A DNA stretch of 64,000 nt from Chitinophagales bacterium (lineage in GTDB: Bacteria; Bacteroidota; Bacteroidia; Chitinophagales; LD1): assembly GCA_026129525.1 (NCBI GenBank), contig JAHCHW010000003.1:84764-148763 (forward strand). Direction: 5' to 3'. Positions 31,280 through 41,987 of the stretch are shown here, in pieces (the stretch's first letter is position 1; each line of letters begins with the position of its first letter). The notes under the pieces are model-generated. The model worked only from the letters and a program-made list of their open reading frames with translations, made no database searches and was not told where the DNA came from. Both the position numbers and the translations under genes were made by a program.

Positions 31280-32185
31280 TTACAAAACCAATTTCATTTT
31301 AACGGCAAAGTGGTCGCTCAGGTCGCTGTTCTTTTTGGTGTATTGCTTTTGATACCGTACCACCCAGCGTTGTTCGCTTTTTGGAACAACGTTATGCGAG
31401 CGGTAAAAGAAATGGTCAATAAGGTTGCGCTTTTCAGGTTTATAGTTCTGCATGTCGTTCAGCATGTGGTCGCCTGTAAACTGCAACTCGCTGCTTAAAG
31501 GTCCATCGGTTACGCCAAGAATAGTAAGTAAAGTGTCGTATAACAACTTGTTACTTTTAGCAGCATTAAAATCGCCACAGGCAATTTGCGGAATGCCCTC
31601 CGCATAATGCTTATCCATCATTTCGCGCAGTTGATAAAACTGCCCCACTTTCATTTCGAATGTACCGCCTGCTTCGCAGTGAGTTCCCATTATTTGCACT
31701 TTGCGATTGTCGGGCAAAGTTACTTCACAAAGTTGTCCGCCTTTGTGCACCATGCAGTCGGCACCATCGCAATCAGTAAAGCAAACTTCATCAAGCATAC
31801 GTATTGGTAACTTGCTGAAAAACCACACACCGCTGCAAAATTTAAAACCGGGTTTCATATTGCCGGGGCGCACATAGTAAGGGAAATCGTGTTTCAGTTT
31901 TCGCTTTATAAGCGCGCGTATAGTAGGGTCGAATGCTTCCTGAAAAATGACAACATCAAGTGTGTCGTTTACCAATTTGTCGCAAATGAGTTTGGCGCGT
32001 TTGGCAGGGCGAAGTGTACGCTTAACTAAAATGCGCGGCAACATTTTAATGTTGTAACTAAGCATGTTTAGCTGTTGCGCTTTTGTAACTTCGGTAGGGT
32101 CGTTGGCAAAGCTATGGTTTACTGAAACTGCAACCGTTAATACAACTGCTACAAAAAATCGAATAACAAAACCTAAGTGCCGCAT
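31280..32185 (-). CDS. Sphingomyelinase-like endonuclease/exonuclease/phosphatase (EEP) hydrolase
   Basis: The 301-aa protein has a signal peptide (1-27) and the EEP catalytic set in order: Asn in MLSYNIKML, Glu in VVIFQEAFD, His in MGTHCEAGG, GDFNAA and the terminal SDHFAVKM. The overall pattern (short EEP, secreted, FFSKLPI and CNGxx-type loops) is closest to neutral-sphingomyelinase-like enzymes, which hydrolyse sphingomyelin to ceramide and phosphocholine; a DNase or inositol phosphatase role cannot be excluded. It begins 20 bp after the PafA-type gene on the same strand, so the two form an operon. Confidence 0.7.
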   Translation of the reverse strand: MRHLGFVIRFFVAVVLTVAVSVNHSFANDPTEVTKAQQLNMLSYNIKMLPRILVKRTLRPAKRAKLICDKLVNDTLDVVIFQEAFDPTIRALIKRKLKHDFPYYVRPGNMKPGFKFCSGVWFFSKLPIRMLDEVCFTDCDGADCMVHKGGQLCEVTLPDNRKVQIMGTHCEAGGTFEMKVGQFYQLREMMDKHYAEGIPQIACGDFNAAKSNKLLYDTLLTILGVTDGPLSSELQFTGDHMLNDMQNYKPEKRNLIDHFFYRSHNVVPKSEQRWVVRYQKQYTKKNSDLSDHFAVKMKLVL

Positions 32186-32205
32186 ATTCTTTTATTTCAG
32201 AAATA

Positions 32206-33843
32206 TTACTTGCCAAAAATACCTTGAATTACTTTTCCGATGTTGCCGTTTGGCTCTTGTATTTGCAGGAGGGCGGCAATGGTAGGTGCAATGTCGGTCA
32301 TGTACACCTCATTGGTGGTTTGTCCTGCTTTTACTTTCCATCCGAACCAGGTTAAGGGAATGTGCGTGTCGTACGGGTACGGGCTGCCATGTGTTGTTCC
32401 TTTAGTAAAACCTTCTAACCATGCAGGGTTATAAACTATTTGAAAATCGCCCGAACGCTTAGGGTGATAGCCGTTGGTGTACCGCATTTTTAAATTTGCT
32501 TCTAAAGGTGCAGCAGAAATTTTTTCTAAGTCAATTACGTTGGTTACCGATTCGTATTGCATCATAAATTGTTTACAAGGTTCAAAAATTTCTTCGCGGC
32601 TCAATTTTCTTTGTTGCAGTAAATCATAATTTACATACAACTGCATGTTTTCGTTGCTTAAAATCCATTTGCCTTCTCCAAACTTAGCCGCCAGGTGTGT
32701 GTTTAGTTGTTTGGTTACAGTGTCTATATCAAAACTGCCTGCGGGAATATTGCTGCGTTGCGAGTAGCCTGCTGCATGTGCGGCTCCATGGTCGGCAGTA
32801 AGAAATAACAGGTAGTTGCCTTTGCCCACTTGCCTGTCCAAGTAGGTTAGAAAATCAGCAAACTCTTTATCAAGGCGGATGTAGCAATCTTCTACTTCAA
32901 CACTGTTCGGTCCAAACTGATGCCCTATTAAATCGGGCGATGAAAGACTGAGCGCCAGTAAGTCAGTAAACTTCCCTTTGCCGAGTTTTTCGTTTTCAAT
33001 GGCAGCTTTTGCAAAATCGAACGAAAGCGAATTGCCGAAGGGGGTTGCTGCAATAATGTCCAAACTTGAGTTGGCAAGTTTGCTTACCTCGTGCGTGAAC
33101 ACCGGTTTTTCTTCGCCTTTGAAAGGACGTTCAAAATGTTCATCATCGGCAGTGCTTTCCCAATATTCTGCAATAGGGAGAATAGTGCTCCAGTTATCGG
33201 CAAGATATTTTGCTGCCTTCTTTTGTTCGTTGAAAGCCGTTGCCCAAGCAGGCAATTCGTTCATGTAATAGGTACTGGAAATAAAATTTCCGGTAGCACC
33301 ATCAAGAAAATAAGCGGCATTGCCGGTGTGTCCGGCAGGAAGAACAGAACTGCGGTCTTTTAGTGCAATACCAATCACCTTCGATTGAAAATTATTTGCT
33401 ATATGTATTTCATCGCCAATGGTAGTAGTAAGTATATTGCGCGGAGAAACTTTTCCTGAAAGTTTACCGTTGCCTGTACGCATTACAGTAGTATCTTCCA
33501 CTGAAGTCATCTCCCTGCCAAGTCCGCGGTTAAACCATGCGTTGCCCGCTATACCATGTATTGCCGGTACAGAACCGGTATAAACACAACTGTGCCCGCA
33601 AGCGGTATAACTGGGGTAATAGTTGATGTAGGCATTATGACAATTGTAGCCTTCGTTCAGCAAACGTTTAAAACCACCGGTTGTGTATTTTTCTGAGTAG
33701 CGATATAGAAAATCCCAACGCATTTGATCAACAATTACACCAACAATAAGCTTTGGTTTAGAAGGCAGAGGAGGAGTAGCGGTTTGAGCAAATAAAATAT
33801 AGTAAAACAGAATAGCTGAAAGCAGCGAAAAACATTTTCTCAT
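32206..33843 (-). CDS. PafA-type alkaline phosphatase
   Basis: With the start at 33843 the protein has 545 aa and a signal peptide (1-20). The first metal site is VGVIVDQMRWDF, the nucleophile is T80 in PSYTACGHSCVYTG, and LKDRSSVLPAGH carries the Lys and Arg that replace the usual Arg in PafA phosphate monoesterases. DLIGHQFGP and TADHGAAHAAG give further metal ligands. PafA enzymes are periplasmic, phosphate-independent phosphomonoesterases of Bacteroidota. Paired with the sphingomyelinase-like gene, it could dephosphorylate phosphocholine. Confidence 0.92.
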   Translation of the reverse strand: MRKCFSLLSAILFYYILFAQTATPPLPSKPKLIVGVIVDQMRWDFLYRYSEKYTTGGFKRLLNEGYNCHNAYINYYPSYTACGHSCVYTGSVPAIHGIAGNAWFNRGLGREMTSVEDTTVMRTGNGKLSGKVSPRNILTTTIGDEIHIANNFQSKVIGIALKDRSSVLPAGHTGNAAYFLDGATGNFISSTYYMNELPAWATAFNEQKKAAKYLADNWSTILPIAEYWESTADDEHFERPFKGEEKPVFTHEVSKLANSSLDIIAATPFGNSLSFDFAKAAIENEKLGKGKFTDLLALSLSSPDLIGHQFGPNSVEVEDCYIRLDKEFADFLTYLDRQVGKGNYLLFLTADHGAAHAAGYSQRSNIPAGSFDIDTVTKQLNTHLAAKFGEGKWILSNENMQLYVNYDLLQQRKLSREEIFEPCKQFMMQYESVTNVIDLEKISAAPLEANLKMRYTNGYHPKRSGDFQIVYNPAWLEGFTKGTTHGSPYPYDTHIPLTWFGWKVKAGQTTNEVYMTDIAPTIAALLQIQEPNGNIGKVIQGIFGK

Positions 33844-33939
33844 TCGAAGCATTTTCGGCAAAAGTAATTTTTAGTGGTAGTGAACGGTTAAGAAATTGAA
33901 AAGAAGAAACGAAAGTGTAAAAACACAATACCACATACA

Positions 33940-34899
33940 CTAAATGTAGTTGCTTGCAGCTATCAAGGCAAGTTCATCGTCAACGCTCATTGGCGCATAA
34001 CCTAAGTGCAATGCTTTTGAAATATTGAGTGAAACATCGGGTGGACGTGTAGCCGCCATTTTTATATCTTTTTGCGAGCAAGTGTTTAATAAGGTTTTAT
34101 CGAGTTGAAATGCTTCAGCCGCTTTTAATCCGAAATCATAACGCGATAACTTTTCCTTTCCTGCTAAATGAATAATCCCCGATTGGTTAAGGAGTTGCAA
34201 AATGCCCTTGCTGATGCTTCTTGCTCCACACACACTGCGAAATTCATCGGTAAAAAGATTTGCTTGTTCGCCCTTTCTAAGTTGCGCTAAAAATCTATTC
34301 AGGTAGTTTTTGTTGCTTGCTTCGGGCACGCCAAACATCAATGGCAGCCTGAAAACAACTGCTTCGGGGTAAATATCTAACACCGCATCTTCTGCAAGCG
34401 CTTTTTGTTCACCGTACACACTTAGCGGGTTCTTTTCATCAGTTTCAATGTAGTTGCCTTTAAGTCCATCAAATACAAGGTCGGTAGAAGTAAAGGCAAA
34501 AGGTATTTTGTAATCGCTACAAATACCCGCAAGATTTTTGGTTGCTTCAACATTTACGGCACAGCTTAATTCTTTTTCATGCTCACAAAAATTAGCATCG
34601 GCAATAGCAGCGGTGTGAATTACGGCATCGGGGTTAATGTCCTCAAACAAGTTTCCTAACTCAATATAGTTAGTGATGCTGCATTGTAGCAGAGTAGCTT
34701 TTTCAAAACGTAAATCAGTTGTATTGTAAATGCCATACACATCCCAATTTTCGGCAGCGATCCGAATAAGGTGATGTCCTAAAAAGCCAGAGACGCCTGT
34801 AAGTATTATTCGTGGTTTCAATGCAAAGACTAAACTATGCAAATACCGTGAAAGGACGTGAAGCAGTTCATGTGGCGTTAAAGTAAACTCTGTAACCAA
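33940..34899 (-). CDS. NAD(P)-dependent sugar epimerase/reductase (RmlD-like extended SDR)
   Basis: The protein has a Rossmann start RIILTGVSGFLGHHLIR, an Asp-rich second strand, a catalytic STD and YGEQK (Y-x3-K) and a C-terminal substrate part with VFRLPLMFG, the layout of RmlD/dTDP-4-dehydrorhamnose reductase relatives. The first 27 residues of the 319-aa reading frame precede the Rossmann fold and are probably not translated; a TTG near 34821 is a likely true start. No other sugar-nucleotide genes are adjacent, so the substrate is unknown. Confidence 0.75.
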   Translation of the reverse strand: MVTEFTLTPHELLHVLSRYLHSLVFALKPRIILTGVSGFLGHHLIRIAAENWDVYGIYNTTDLRFEKATLLQCSITNYIELGNLFEDINPDAVIHTAAIADANFCEHEKELSCAVNVEATKNLAGICSDYKIPFAFTSTDLVFDGLKGNYIETDEKNPLSVYGEQKALAEDAVLDIYPEAVVFRLPLMFGVPEASNKNYLNRFLAQLRKGEQANLFTDEFRSVCGARSISKGILQLLNQSGIIHLAGKEKLSRYDFGLKAAEAFQLDKTLLNTCSQKDIKMAATRPPDVSLNISKALHLGYAPMSVDDELALIAASNYI

Positions 34900-35229
34900 T
34901 CCTTACTTAGAAAGAATTGTGTCCGTTAATTGCGCCCGAATACATTGGAGTTATTCACGGTTCTAAAGAATAGTTGGCAAAAAAAAAATTATTTTTTGCG
35001 GAATTCAGAAAAAAATATTCCTACATTTCGCCCGAATTCAGGTCCTGACACACTTGACTATGGGGAGTTTTTACGGTTGTTTTAATAGATCATTTAGAGG
35101 TATTATCTTCTATAAAGTTAATACTGCTATTCCCCTTTTCTTTTTTGCCCAGCCCTCTGTGTTTACTAATCATAAAGCAATTACATCACCAAAACTGCCA
35201 TTATCCAACACCATCTAAAACAAAGCGCT
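34900..35229 (+). other. 330-bp non-coding region upstream of the giant adhesin gene
   Basis: No gene. It contains a long A/T palindrome GCAAAAAA...TTTTTTGC near 34978-34999, a TTG (34996-34998) followed 23 nt later by TACATTTC (35022-35029), a weak match to the Bacteroidota promoter, and a long 5' leader of about 190 nt before the adhesin ATG. Two copies of CGCCCGAAT occur (about 34934 and 35029). Confidence 0.4.
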
Positions 35230-38200
35230 ATGAGGAAAAAAATTACGCTAACCCTGTTAAGTATTCTTACTTGTTGTGTAGTGAATACTGTTGTTGCCCA
35301 ATGTATAGGCACATTTCAGTTTCCTTCGGGAACCGTTACGCCTTCGTTACCCGGCACAACTGAAATTACAACATGTACTTGGCCCGGAGATTATACGGTT
35401 ATTACTCTGACAGCCGGATACACATATACTTTTAGTAGTACGGTATCTACTGACTATATTACCGTTACCAACGGTGCCAATTCACCATTGGCTACAGGTA
35501 CAGGCAGTGTAACATACACCCCTTCGGCAACTGCCGATTACAGAGTGCACTGGCATGTTAACAGTTCCTGCGTTACAGAGAACGTATGCAGAACTACTTC
35601 AGTAACTGCTTTTGCAACTTGTATTGCAACTTCACTTTTCCCTTCTGCGTTGCAAACGCCTACCAACCCGGGCACTAAGCAGATAAGTACTTGTAATTAT
35701 GCCGGAGAGTATTACCGGATAACCTTAACTGTAGGTTATGTGTACACTTTCACAAGTTCAGTAACTACAGACTATATTACTATTACTACTGATGCGAATG
35801 CCCCCTTAACAGGAGGAACACAGGGAAGTTTTCAATTTGCTCCGACTACTACCGGTGTTTATAGAGTTCATATACATACAGGTAGTGCTTGTGGAACGCA
35901 GAGTACATGTCGTACAACTAATGTAATTAGCGCTTTACAGGTGTTGGTTCCTTTTGCGGGCAATAATGCAATCAGTTGTGGTTCTCCGGCTACTTTACAA
36001 GACCATGCAGGAACGGGTAATTATGCAAACAATGCTAATGGCTACACGGTTTTAAATGCAGCGGCTTCAGCGGTGGTAAATATTAACGGGAACTATAGTA
36101 CCGAATCAGGCTGGGATTTTATTAATATATATGACGGAGCAGGTACTGGTGGTACTTTACTTGCAACTTACACCGGTGCCGGAGTAATTGCTTATGCAGG
36201 AACTCCAGGACAAACCCTTACTATTCAGTTTACTTCGGACAATACCGTTGTAGGTCAAGGGTTTAGTCTCAATATAACGTACACCGGAAGTTGTTATTCC
36301 GATAATGTATGCGATGCTTTTCCTTTGAATTATGGAACAAATGGCACCTATAGTAATGTAGGTGCAACGGTACAGGTTGGAGAACCTGCTCCACCGGCAA
36401 CCGGTTGCCAAACTCAGACTGGTTGGTGTAATTCTACCTTGCATAATTCACTATGGTTTACTTTTGTTGCCCCGGCTTCAGGTCACGTTATCTTACAATC
36501 TACCGGATATGACACCCAGTTAGCTATTTGGGATGCTGCAGATTGTAACGCGGTACTTTCAGGTGGAGCAACATTGGTTGCTGCAAATGATGACGATGCT
36601 GCTTATGTAGCGCATGGGGGTAACCAGTTTTCTTCTTACATTGATAGAACATGTTTAACTCCCGGGCAAATGTACTTTGTTCAAGTGGATGGTTTTTCTG
36701 CGACCTCGACCGGAAACCTTACAATTAACTTAACTGATGCCGGAAATGCTGCACCAACTGTTGCAAATTGCCCTGCCAACATTAACCAAAATACCGATGC
36801 AGGGAATTGTGATGCAGTAGTTACTTGGACTGCCCCAACATTTACTGACCCTGAAGGAGGCACGGTAAACGTAACAAGCAGCCATACCTCTGGCAGTTTA
36901 TTTCCATTAGGAACAACAACTGTTACCATTACAGGTGAAGATTGCATGGGATTAACAGTCTCATGCAGTTTTGATGTAACTGTAACCGACAACGAAGCTC
37001 CTGTGATTACCTGTGCCGGACCGGAGACATTTGTATTAGCTGCGGGCGAATGCACAGTTCCTTCCAATTCGTGTATATCGCAAAGCGGCTTTGAGGGTTC
37101 ATTTGCACCCGCCAACTGGACATTGACGAATACGGGAGATGGTAATGGCTCAGTAGATATAAGCAATGCACCCGTATCGGTTACCTTAACCGGTAGCGAT
37201 GGAGCAACGGGCAGCACCTATACTAATTATGAAACAACCGTAGGCTGTGCCGGAACAATAATATTTAGTTGGGATTACAGTACAGCCGATTGGTCGGCTC
37301 AGTATGATCCGTTTGGCTATACATTGAACGGTAATTTTGTGGTATTAACGAATCCGTCCTCGATTACGGAGAGCGGCACAACAGCCGTAGCCGTTCAGGC
37401 AGGCGATGTGTTTGCATTTACGATAAACAGCACGGATAATGCGTTTGGCGCATCAGCAAGTATTATATCGAACTTTATAGCAGGTCCAATTACAGTTAGC
37501 GACAACTGTGGTATAGCGAGCGTAACGAACAATGCACCGTCAAGTTTCCCTGTGGGCACTACGACCATTACATGGACAGCTACAGACGTGAACGGCAATA
37601 CAGCTACCTGCACACAAGACATAACGGTAGTTGACAGTGAAAATCCGGTGATTACCTGCAATGGTCCGATAACCTTGAACACCGATGCGGGACAGTGCGG
37701 AGCAGCGAACAATTTCTGCAGCACCACCCAGGCAGGCTTTGCTGGCCCGTTTGCCCCGGCCAACTGGACATTGACGAATACGAATGGAGGAAATGGTTCA
37801 GTAGATGCAAGTAACGCACCTACTTCTGTTACCCTAACCGGCAGCGATGGATCGGGCAACGGACAATCATTTACACATTACCAAATTACCATACCATGTG
37901 CAGGCACATTGAGCTTTAATTGGGATTACAGCACAACTGATTGGTCGGCTCAGTATGATCCGTTTGGTTATACATTGAACGGCAACTTTGTGGAATTGAC
38001 GGATCCGTCATCCATAACTGAAAGCGGCAGCACAACAGTATCGGTTCAGGGTGGAGATGTGTTTGCGTTTACTATCAATAGTACAGACAATGCCTTTGGA
38101 GCCTCAGCAAGCATTGTATCAAGTTTTGTAGCGAATGCTACGTTTACGGCAACAGCAACAGATAACTGCGGTATAGCGAGTGTAACAAACGATGCACCAG

Positions 38201-41200
38201 CTACCTTCCCTGTAGGAACCACTACAGTAACATGGACGGCTACGGATGTAAACGGTAACACGGCTACTTGCACGCAAGATGTAACAGTGGTAGATAACGA
38301 AGCACCGGTGGCAGTATGTCAGGATATAACTATTTCGTTAGACGGAAGCGGCAATGCAAGCATTACAGCCGCACAGATTGACGGAGGTAGCACTGATAAT
38401 TGCGGAATAGCTTCAGTTACAGTATCGTCCGATGCATTTGATTGCGGAGATGTAGGTGCCAACACAGTTACATTAACAGTAACCGATGTAAATGGAAACA
38501 CATCAATATGCACGGCAACAGTAACTGTAGAAGATAATGAAGATCCTACTATTACATGTCCGGCAGATGTAACTGTAAATGCCGATGCAGGTTCATGCGA
38601 TGCAACAGGCGTTGCTTTAGGCGCACCCGCAACTGCTGATAACTGTGGTATAGCGAGTGTAACAAACGATGCACCTGCTACCTTCCCTGTAGGAACCACC
38701 ACAGTAACATGGACAGTAACAGATGATAACGGTAACACAGCAACTTGCACACAAGATGTAATAGTAGAGGATAACGAAAATCCTACCATTACATGTCCTG
38801 TTGATGTTACAGTTCCTGCTGATGCCGGTTTATGCACAGCAAGTGGTGTAGCTTTAGGAACTCCTATAACCGGTGATAACTGCGGTGTAGCAAGTGTAAC
38901 CAATAACGCTCCGGCTATTTTCTCATTAGGTGCTACTACCGTAACATGGACAGTAACTGATAACAGCGGTAATATAGCTACTTGTACACAAACTGTTACC
39001 GTTACCGGTTCTGCAACCGTAACAATAGACAACTGTCCGGGCGATGTAAGCGTAAATAACAACGCAGGTACATGTGGTGCAACGGTTACTTACGCTGCTA
39101 TTACAGCCAGCGGTGGCTGTGGAACTGTAACCATTACACAAACATCCGGTTTGGCAAGTGGCTCAACATTCCCAATCGGAACCACCACCAATACATTTAT
39201 TGCAGTTGATGGAGCCGGTAATGCCGATACATGCAGTTTTGATGTAACTGTTACCGATACAGAATTACCTGTATTACAAACTTGTAACGGTGGAACATTC
39301 ACCATAGCTATTACACCATTAAACGGTTGGATTGATGAAACCTCATGGACATTAACCGATGTAAACGGAAACGTTGTTGGAAGCGGTGGTCCTTACGGAA
39401 ACGTGCCTGTTACGGCTACAGTTGTTGCCAGCTCAGGTGGTCCGTTTACATTCAATGTTGAAACCCAGGGTTTGTTTAACGACAACGATATCTCTTATAC
39501 AATTAGTTGCGGAGGAAATGTAATTGTAAGCGCTACGCAGGCGGGTGGAACTACCGGCTCGCAAACCGGAATTTGCTGTGGTTATACACCTGGCTGTACA
39601 GCTAACATTGCAACTTCTGCAACCAATAGCTGTAATGTTGTTGTAAATTACCCGGCTCCTACAGCTTCGGATAATTGCCCGGGAGTTACAGTAACTCAAA
39701 CTTCAGGCTTGCCAAGCGGATCGGCATTCCCTGTTGGTGTTACAACTAACACATTTGTTGCAACAGATGCTTCAGGCAATACAACTACATGTAGCTTTAC
39801 GGTTACTGTTACCGACCCAGTTGCTCCTGTGTTTACTCCTCAATCTTGCAACGGTGGAACTTTCACTATTTCTTTAACCCCGTTGAACACATTCATTGAT
39901 GAAACAACATGGACGTTGACCGATGGAAATGGAAATATCGTAGGTTCAGGTGGTCCTTACGGCACTCAGCCTGTCACGGAAACAGTAATAGCAGTAGGCA
40001 ACGGGCCATTTACATTTAACATAGAAACACAAGGCGCGTTTAATGATAATGATGTTTCATGGACAATAACTTGCAGTGGCTCTGTGGTTGCATCGGGAAC
40101 AACAGCCGGAGGTACTACCGGTTCGCAGGCAAATATTTGCTGTGGTGGAAATGCTTGTCCTGATGATGTAGCCGTAAATGTTGATGCGGGCGATTGTGGT
40201 GCCATTGTAACTTATACAACACCTACTGCTACTGACAACTGTGGCACTCCTACGGTTACTCAAACTGCTGGTTTGGCAAGCGGTTCAGTATTCCCTGTGG
40301 GAACTACAACTAACACTTTTGTGGCTACCGATGCCTCTGGCAACACAGCTACTTGCAGCTTTACGGTAACAGTTACGGATAACGAAGCGCCTTCTATCGC
40401 TTGTCCTGCCGATGTAGCAGTGAATGCTGATGCAGGTGCATGTTCTGCAACAGGTGTTGCCCTTGGCAATCCTGTAACAGCCGATAATTGCGGTGTTGAT
40501 ACAATAACAAATAATGCTCCTGCCACATTCCCTGTAGGTGCTACCACCGTAACTTGGACTGTAATAGATGTAAACGGTAACTCCGCTACCTGCACACAAA
40601 CGGTAACTGTATTGGATGCAGAGGCTCCGATTGTTACTTGTCCTTCTGATATTACTTCATGCGATCCTGTTGTAACGTTTGCTGCCACGGCAACAGATAA
40701 CTGCGGAATTGATACAATTATTTACAGCCATGCTTCAGGTTCAACATTCCCTGTTGGAACTACACTCGTAACTGTAACTGCAACAGATGTGAATGGCAAC
40801 ACTTCAACTTGTACATTTGAAGTAAACATCAGCACACCTCCAACAGTCAATCTAGGTAATGATGTAGTTCAGTGTGGTGGCAGTGTAACCTTAGATGCCG
40901 GTAATTCAGGTGCTACTTATGCTTGGAGCGATAATTCAAATAATCAAACACTTAGCGTTACTGCAAGTGGCGAATATTCGGTTACCGTTACCAGTCAGGC
41001 AGGCTGTTCTGCTGCTGATACCGTTAATGTTACCATCAATACTCCTCCTACGGTTAACCTCGGGCCCGATGCAACACATTGTGCAGGTGGCAGTGTAACG
41101 TTAGATGCCGGTAATGCAGGTGCTACTTATACTTGGAGTAACAATGCAACATCACAAACAATTACTGTTAGTGCCAGCGGTACTTACTCGGTAACTGTTA

Positions 41201-41964
41201 CCGATGCTAACGGATGCACTGCAAGCGATGCTATTTCCTTAACATTCGGCAATGCACCTACGGTTAACTTAGGTCCTGATGTAACACAGTGTGGTAATAC
41301 TGTAACATTGAATGCCGGTAATGCCGGTGCTACGTTTGTTTGGAGTACCACGCAAACCACACAAACCATTACTGTTACCATCAGCGGCACATACAGTGTT
41401 ACTGTTACCAATTCAAGCGGTTGCTCTGCTGCTGATACTGTTAACATTACTATCAATGCTTTACCACAGGTTACCTTTAGTTTACCTGCCGATACATTCT
41501 GCACAACTGATGCTTCGTTTACTTTAACAGGTGGTTTACCTGCCGGTGGAACGTACTCCGGTTCTGGTGTTAGTGGCGGAGTATTCAGCCCGTCAACAGG
41601 AGCAGGCAGTTATGTAATTACATACTCTTATACCGATGCCAACGGTTGTAGCAACAGCGCTACCGACAACATCTTTGTTAAGGTATGTGTAGGTATGAGT
41701 GATATTGCCGAAGGTATGGTTAAACTATATCCGAACCCTGCTACCGATTATGTTGAACTGAACATTGAAGGGCTGAAAGGCCAGTTGACTGTTCAGGTGT
41801 TTGATATGGTTGGTCAGTTAGTGCAGTCGCTCAATGGTAATGTTGAAACAGACACTTATAAGCAAGTAATGGATGTTTCAAACCTGAGTTCGGCCAATTA
41901 TTTGGTGAGAGTAGTTGTAGGTGATAAACTAACTACCTTTAACATGATAGTTCGCCAGCGATAA
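35230..41964 (+). CDS. Giant HYR-repeat cell-surface adhesin with T9SS sorting domain
   Basis: The 2244-aa protein starts with a signal peptide (1-24). Two tandem modules of about 100 aa (25-135 and 135-235), a CUB-like domain (about 245-350, GWDFINIYDGAGTGG), and a PPC-like domain (about 355-500) follow. The bulk (about 510-1870) is a series of HYR-type Ig-like repeats with FPVGTTTVTWTATDVNGNTA and DNCG motifs; then three GxNAGATYxWS PKD/SprB-like repeats (about 1870-2060) and a T9SS type-A C-terminal domain (KLYPNPATDYVELNIEGL onwards). Such proteins act in adhesion, gliding or biofilm formation. Composition is Thr/Gly/Asn-rich with few charged residues. Confidence 0.9.
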   Translation: MRKKITLTLLSILTCCVVNTVVAQCIGTFQFPSGTVTPSLPGTTEITTCTWPGDYTVITLTAGYTYTFSSTVSTDYITVTNGANSPLATGTGSVTYTPSATADYRVHWHVNSSCVTENVCRTTSVTAFATCIATSLFPSALQTPTNPGTKQISTCNYAGEYYRITLTVGYVYTFTSSVTTDYITITTDANAPLTGGTQGSFQFAPTTTGVYRVHIHTGSACGTQSTCRTTNVISALQVLVPFAGNNAISCGSPATLQDHAGTGNYANNANGYTVLNAAASAVVNINGNYSTESGWDFINIYDGAGTGGTLLATYTGAGVIAYAGTPGQTLTIQFTSDNTVVGQGFSLNITYTGSCYSDNVCDAFPLNYGTNGTYSNVGATVQVGEPAPPATGCQTQTGWCNSTLHNSLWFTFVAPASGHVILQSTGYDTQLAIWDAADCNAVLSGGATLVAANDDDAAYVAHGGNQFSSYIDRTCLTPGQMYFVQVDGFSATSTGNLTINLTDAGNAAPTVANCPANINQNTDAGNCDAVVTWTAPTFTDPEGGTVNVTSSHTSGSLFPLGTTTVTITGEDCMGLTVSCSFDVTVTDNEAPVITCAGPETFVLAAGECTVPSNSCISQSGFEGSFAPANWTLTNTGDGNGSVDISNAPVSVTLTGSDGATGSTYTNYETTVGCAGTIIFSWDYSTADWSAQYDPFGYTLNGNFVVLTNPSSITESGTTAVAVQAGDVFAFTINSTDNAFGASASIISNFIAGPITVSDNCGIASVTNNAPSSFPVGTTTITWTATDVNGNTATCTQDITVVDSENPVITCNGPITLNTDAGQCGAANNFCSTTQAGFAGPFAPANWTLTNTNGGNGSVDASNAPTSVTLTGSDGSGNGQSFTHYQITIPCAGTLSFNWDYSTTDWSAQYDPFGYTLNGNFVELTDPSSITESGSTTVSVQGGDVFAFTINSTDNAFGASASIVSSFVANATFTATATDNCGIASVTNDAPATFPVGTTTVTWTATDVNGNTATCTQDVTVVDNEAPVAVCQDITISLDGSGNASITAAQIDGGSTDNCGIASVTVSSDAFDCGDVGANTVTLTVTDVNGNTSICTATVTVEDNEDPTITCPADVTVNADAGSCDATGVALGAPATADNCGIASVTNDAPATFPVGTTTVTWTVTDDNGNTATCTQDVIVEDNENPTITCPVDVTVPADAGLCTASGVALGTPITGDNCGVASVTNNAPAIFSLGATTVTWTVTDNSGNIATCTQTVTVTGSATVTIDNCPGDVSVNNNAGTCGATVTYAAITASGGCGTVTITQTSGLASGSTFPIGTTTNTFIAVDGAGNADTCSFDVTVTDTELPVLQTCNGGTFTIAITPLNGWIDETSWTLTDVNGNVVGSGGPYGNVPVTATVVASSGGPFTFNVETQGLFNDNDISYTISCGGNVIVSATQAGGTTGSQTGICCGYTPGCTANIATSATNSCNVVVNYPAPTASDNCPGVTVTQTSGLPSGSAFPVGVTTNTFVATDASGNTTTCSFTVTVTDPVAPVFTPQSCNGGTFTISLTPLNTFIDETTWTLTDGNGNIVGSGGPYGTQPVTETVIAVGNGPFTFNIETQGAFNDNDVSWTITCSGSVVASGTTAGGTTGSQANICCGGNACPDDVAVNVDAGDCGAIVTYTTPTATDNCGTPTVTQTAGLASGSVFPVGTTTNTFVATDASGNTATCSFTVTVTDNEAPSIACPADVAVNADAGACSATGVALGNPVTADNCGVDTITNNAPATFPVGATTVTWTVIDVNGNSATCTQTVTVLDAEAPIVTCPSDITSCDPVVTFAATATDNCGIDTIIYSHASGSTFPVGTTLVTVTATDVNGNTSTCTFEVNISTPPTVNLGNDVVQCGGSVTLDAGNSGATYAWSDNSNNQTLSVTASGEYSVTVTSQAGCSAADTVNVTINTPPTVNLGPDATHCAGGSVTLDAGNAGATYTWSNNATSQTITVSASGTYSVTVTDANGCTASDAISLTFGNAPTVNLGPDVTQCGNTVTLNAGNAGATFVWSTTQTTQTITVTISGTYSVTVTNSSGCSAADTVNITINALPQVTFSLPADTFCTTDASFTLTGGLPAGGTYSGSGVSGGVFSPSTGAGSYVITYSYTDANGCSNSATDNIFVKVCVGMSDIAEGMVKLYPNPATDYVELNIEGLKGQLTVQVFDMVGQLVQSLNGNVETDTYKQVMDVSNLSSANYLVRVVVGDKLTTFNMIVRQR
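37060..38290. repeat. 648-bp tandem duplication within the adhesin gene
   Basis: Blocks such as GCCAACTGGACATTGACGAA (37111 and 37759) and GATTGGTCGGCTCAGTATGA (37288 and 37936) recur with a constant offset of 648 nt (216 codons), keeping the frame. The copies carry scattered differences and one short length variation near 37860. A further looser pair occurs at about 39288 and 39846 (offset 558). These show module gain by recombination. Confidence 0.85.
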
Positions 41965-41987
41965 AAATTAACTTCAATATTTTTAAT

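Noticed and set aside
37060..41500. Possible CRISPR-like or tandem repeat array.
   Set aside because: The repeats are in frame, variable in sequence and encode HYR modules; there are no regularly spaced identical short repeats with unique spacers.
35230..41964. Long open frames on the minus strand across the adhesin gene.
   Set aside because: They follow from biased codon composition of the Thr/Asn/Gly-rich coding strand and carry translated-repeat shadows without start context or known motifs.
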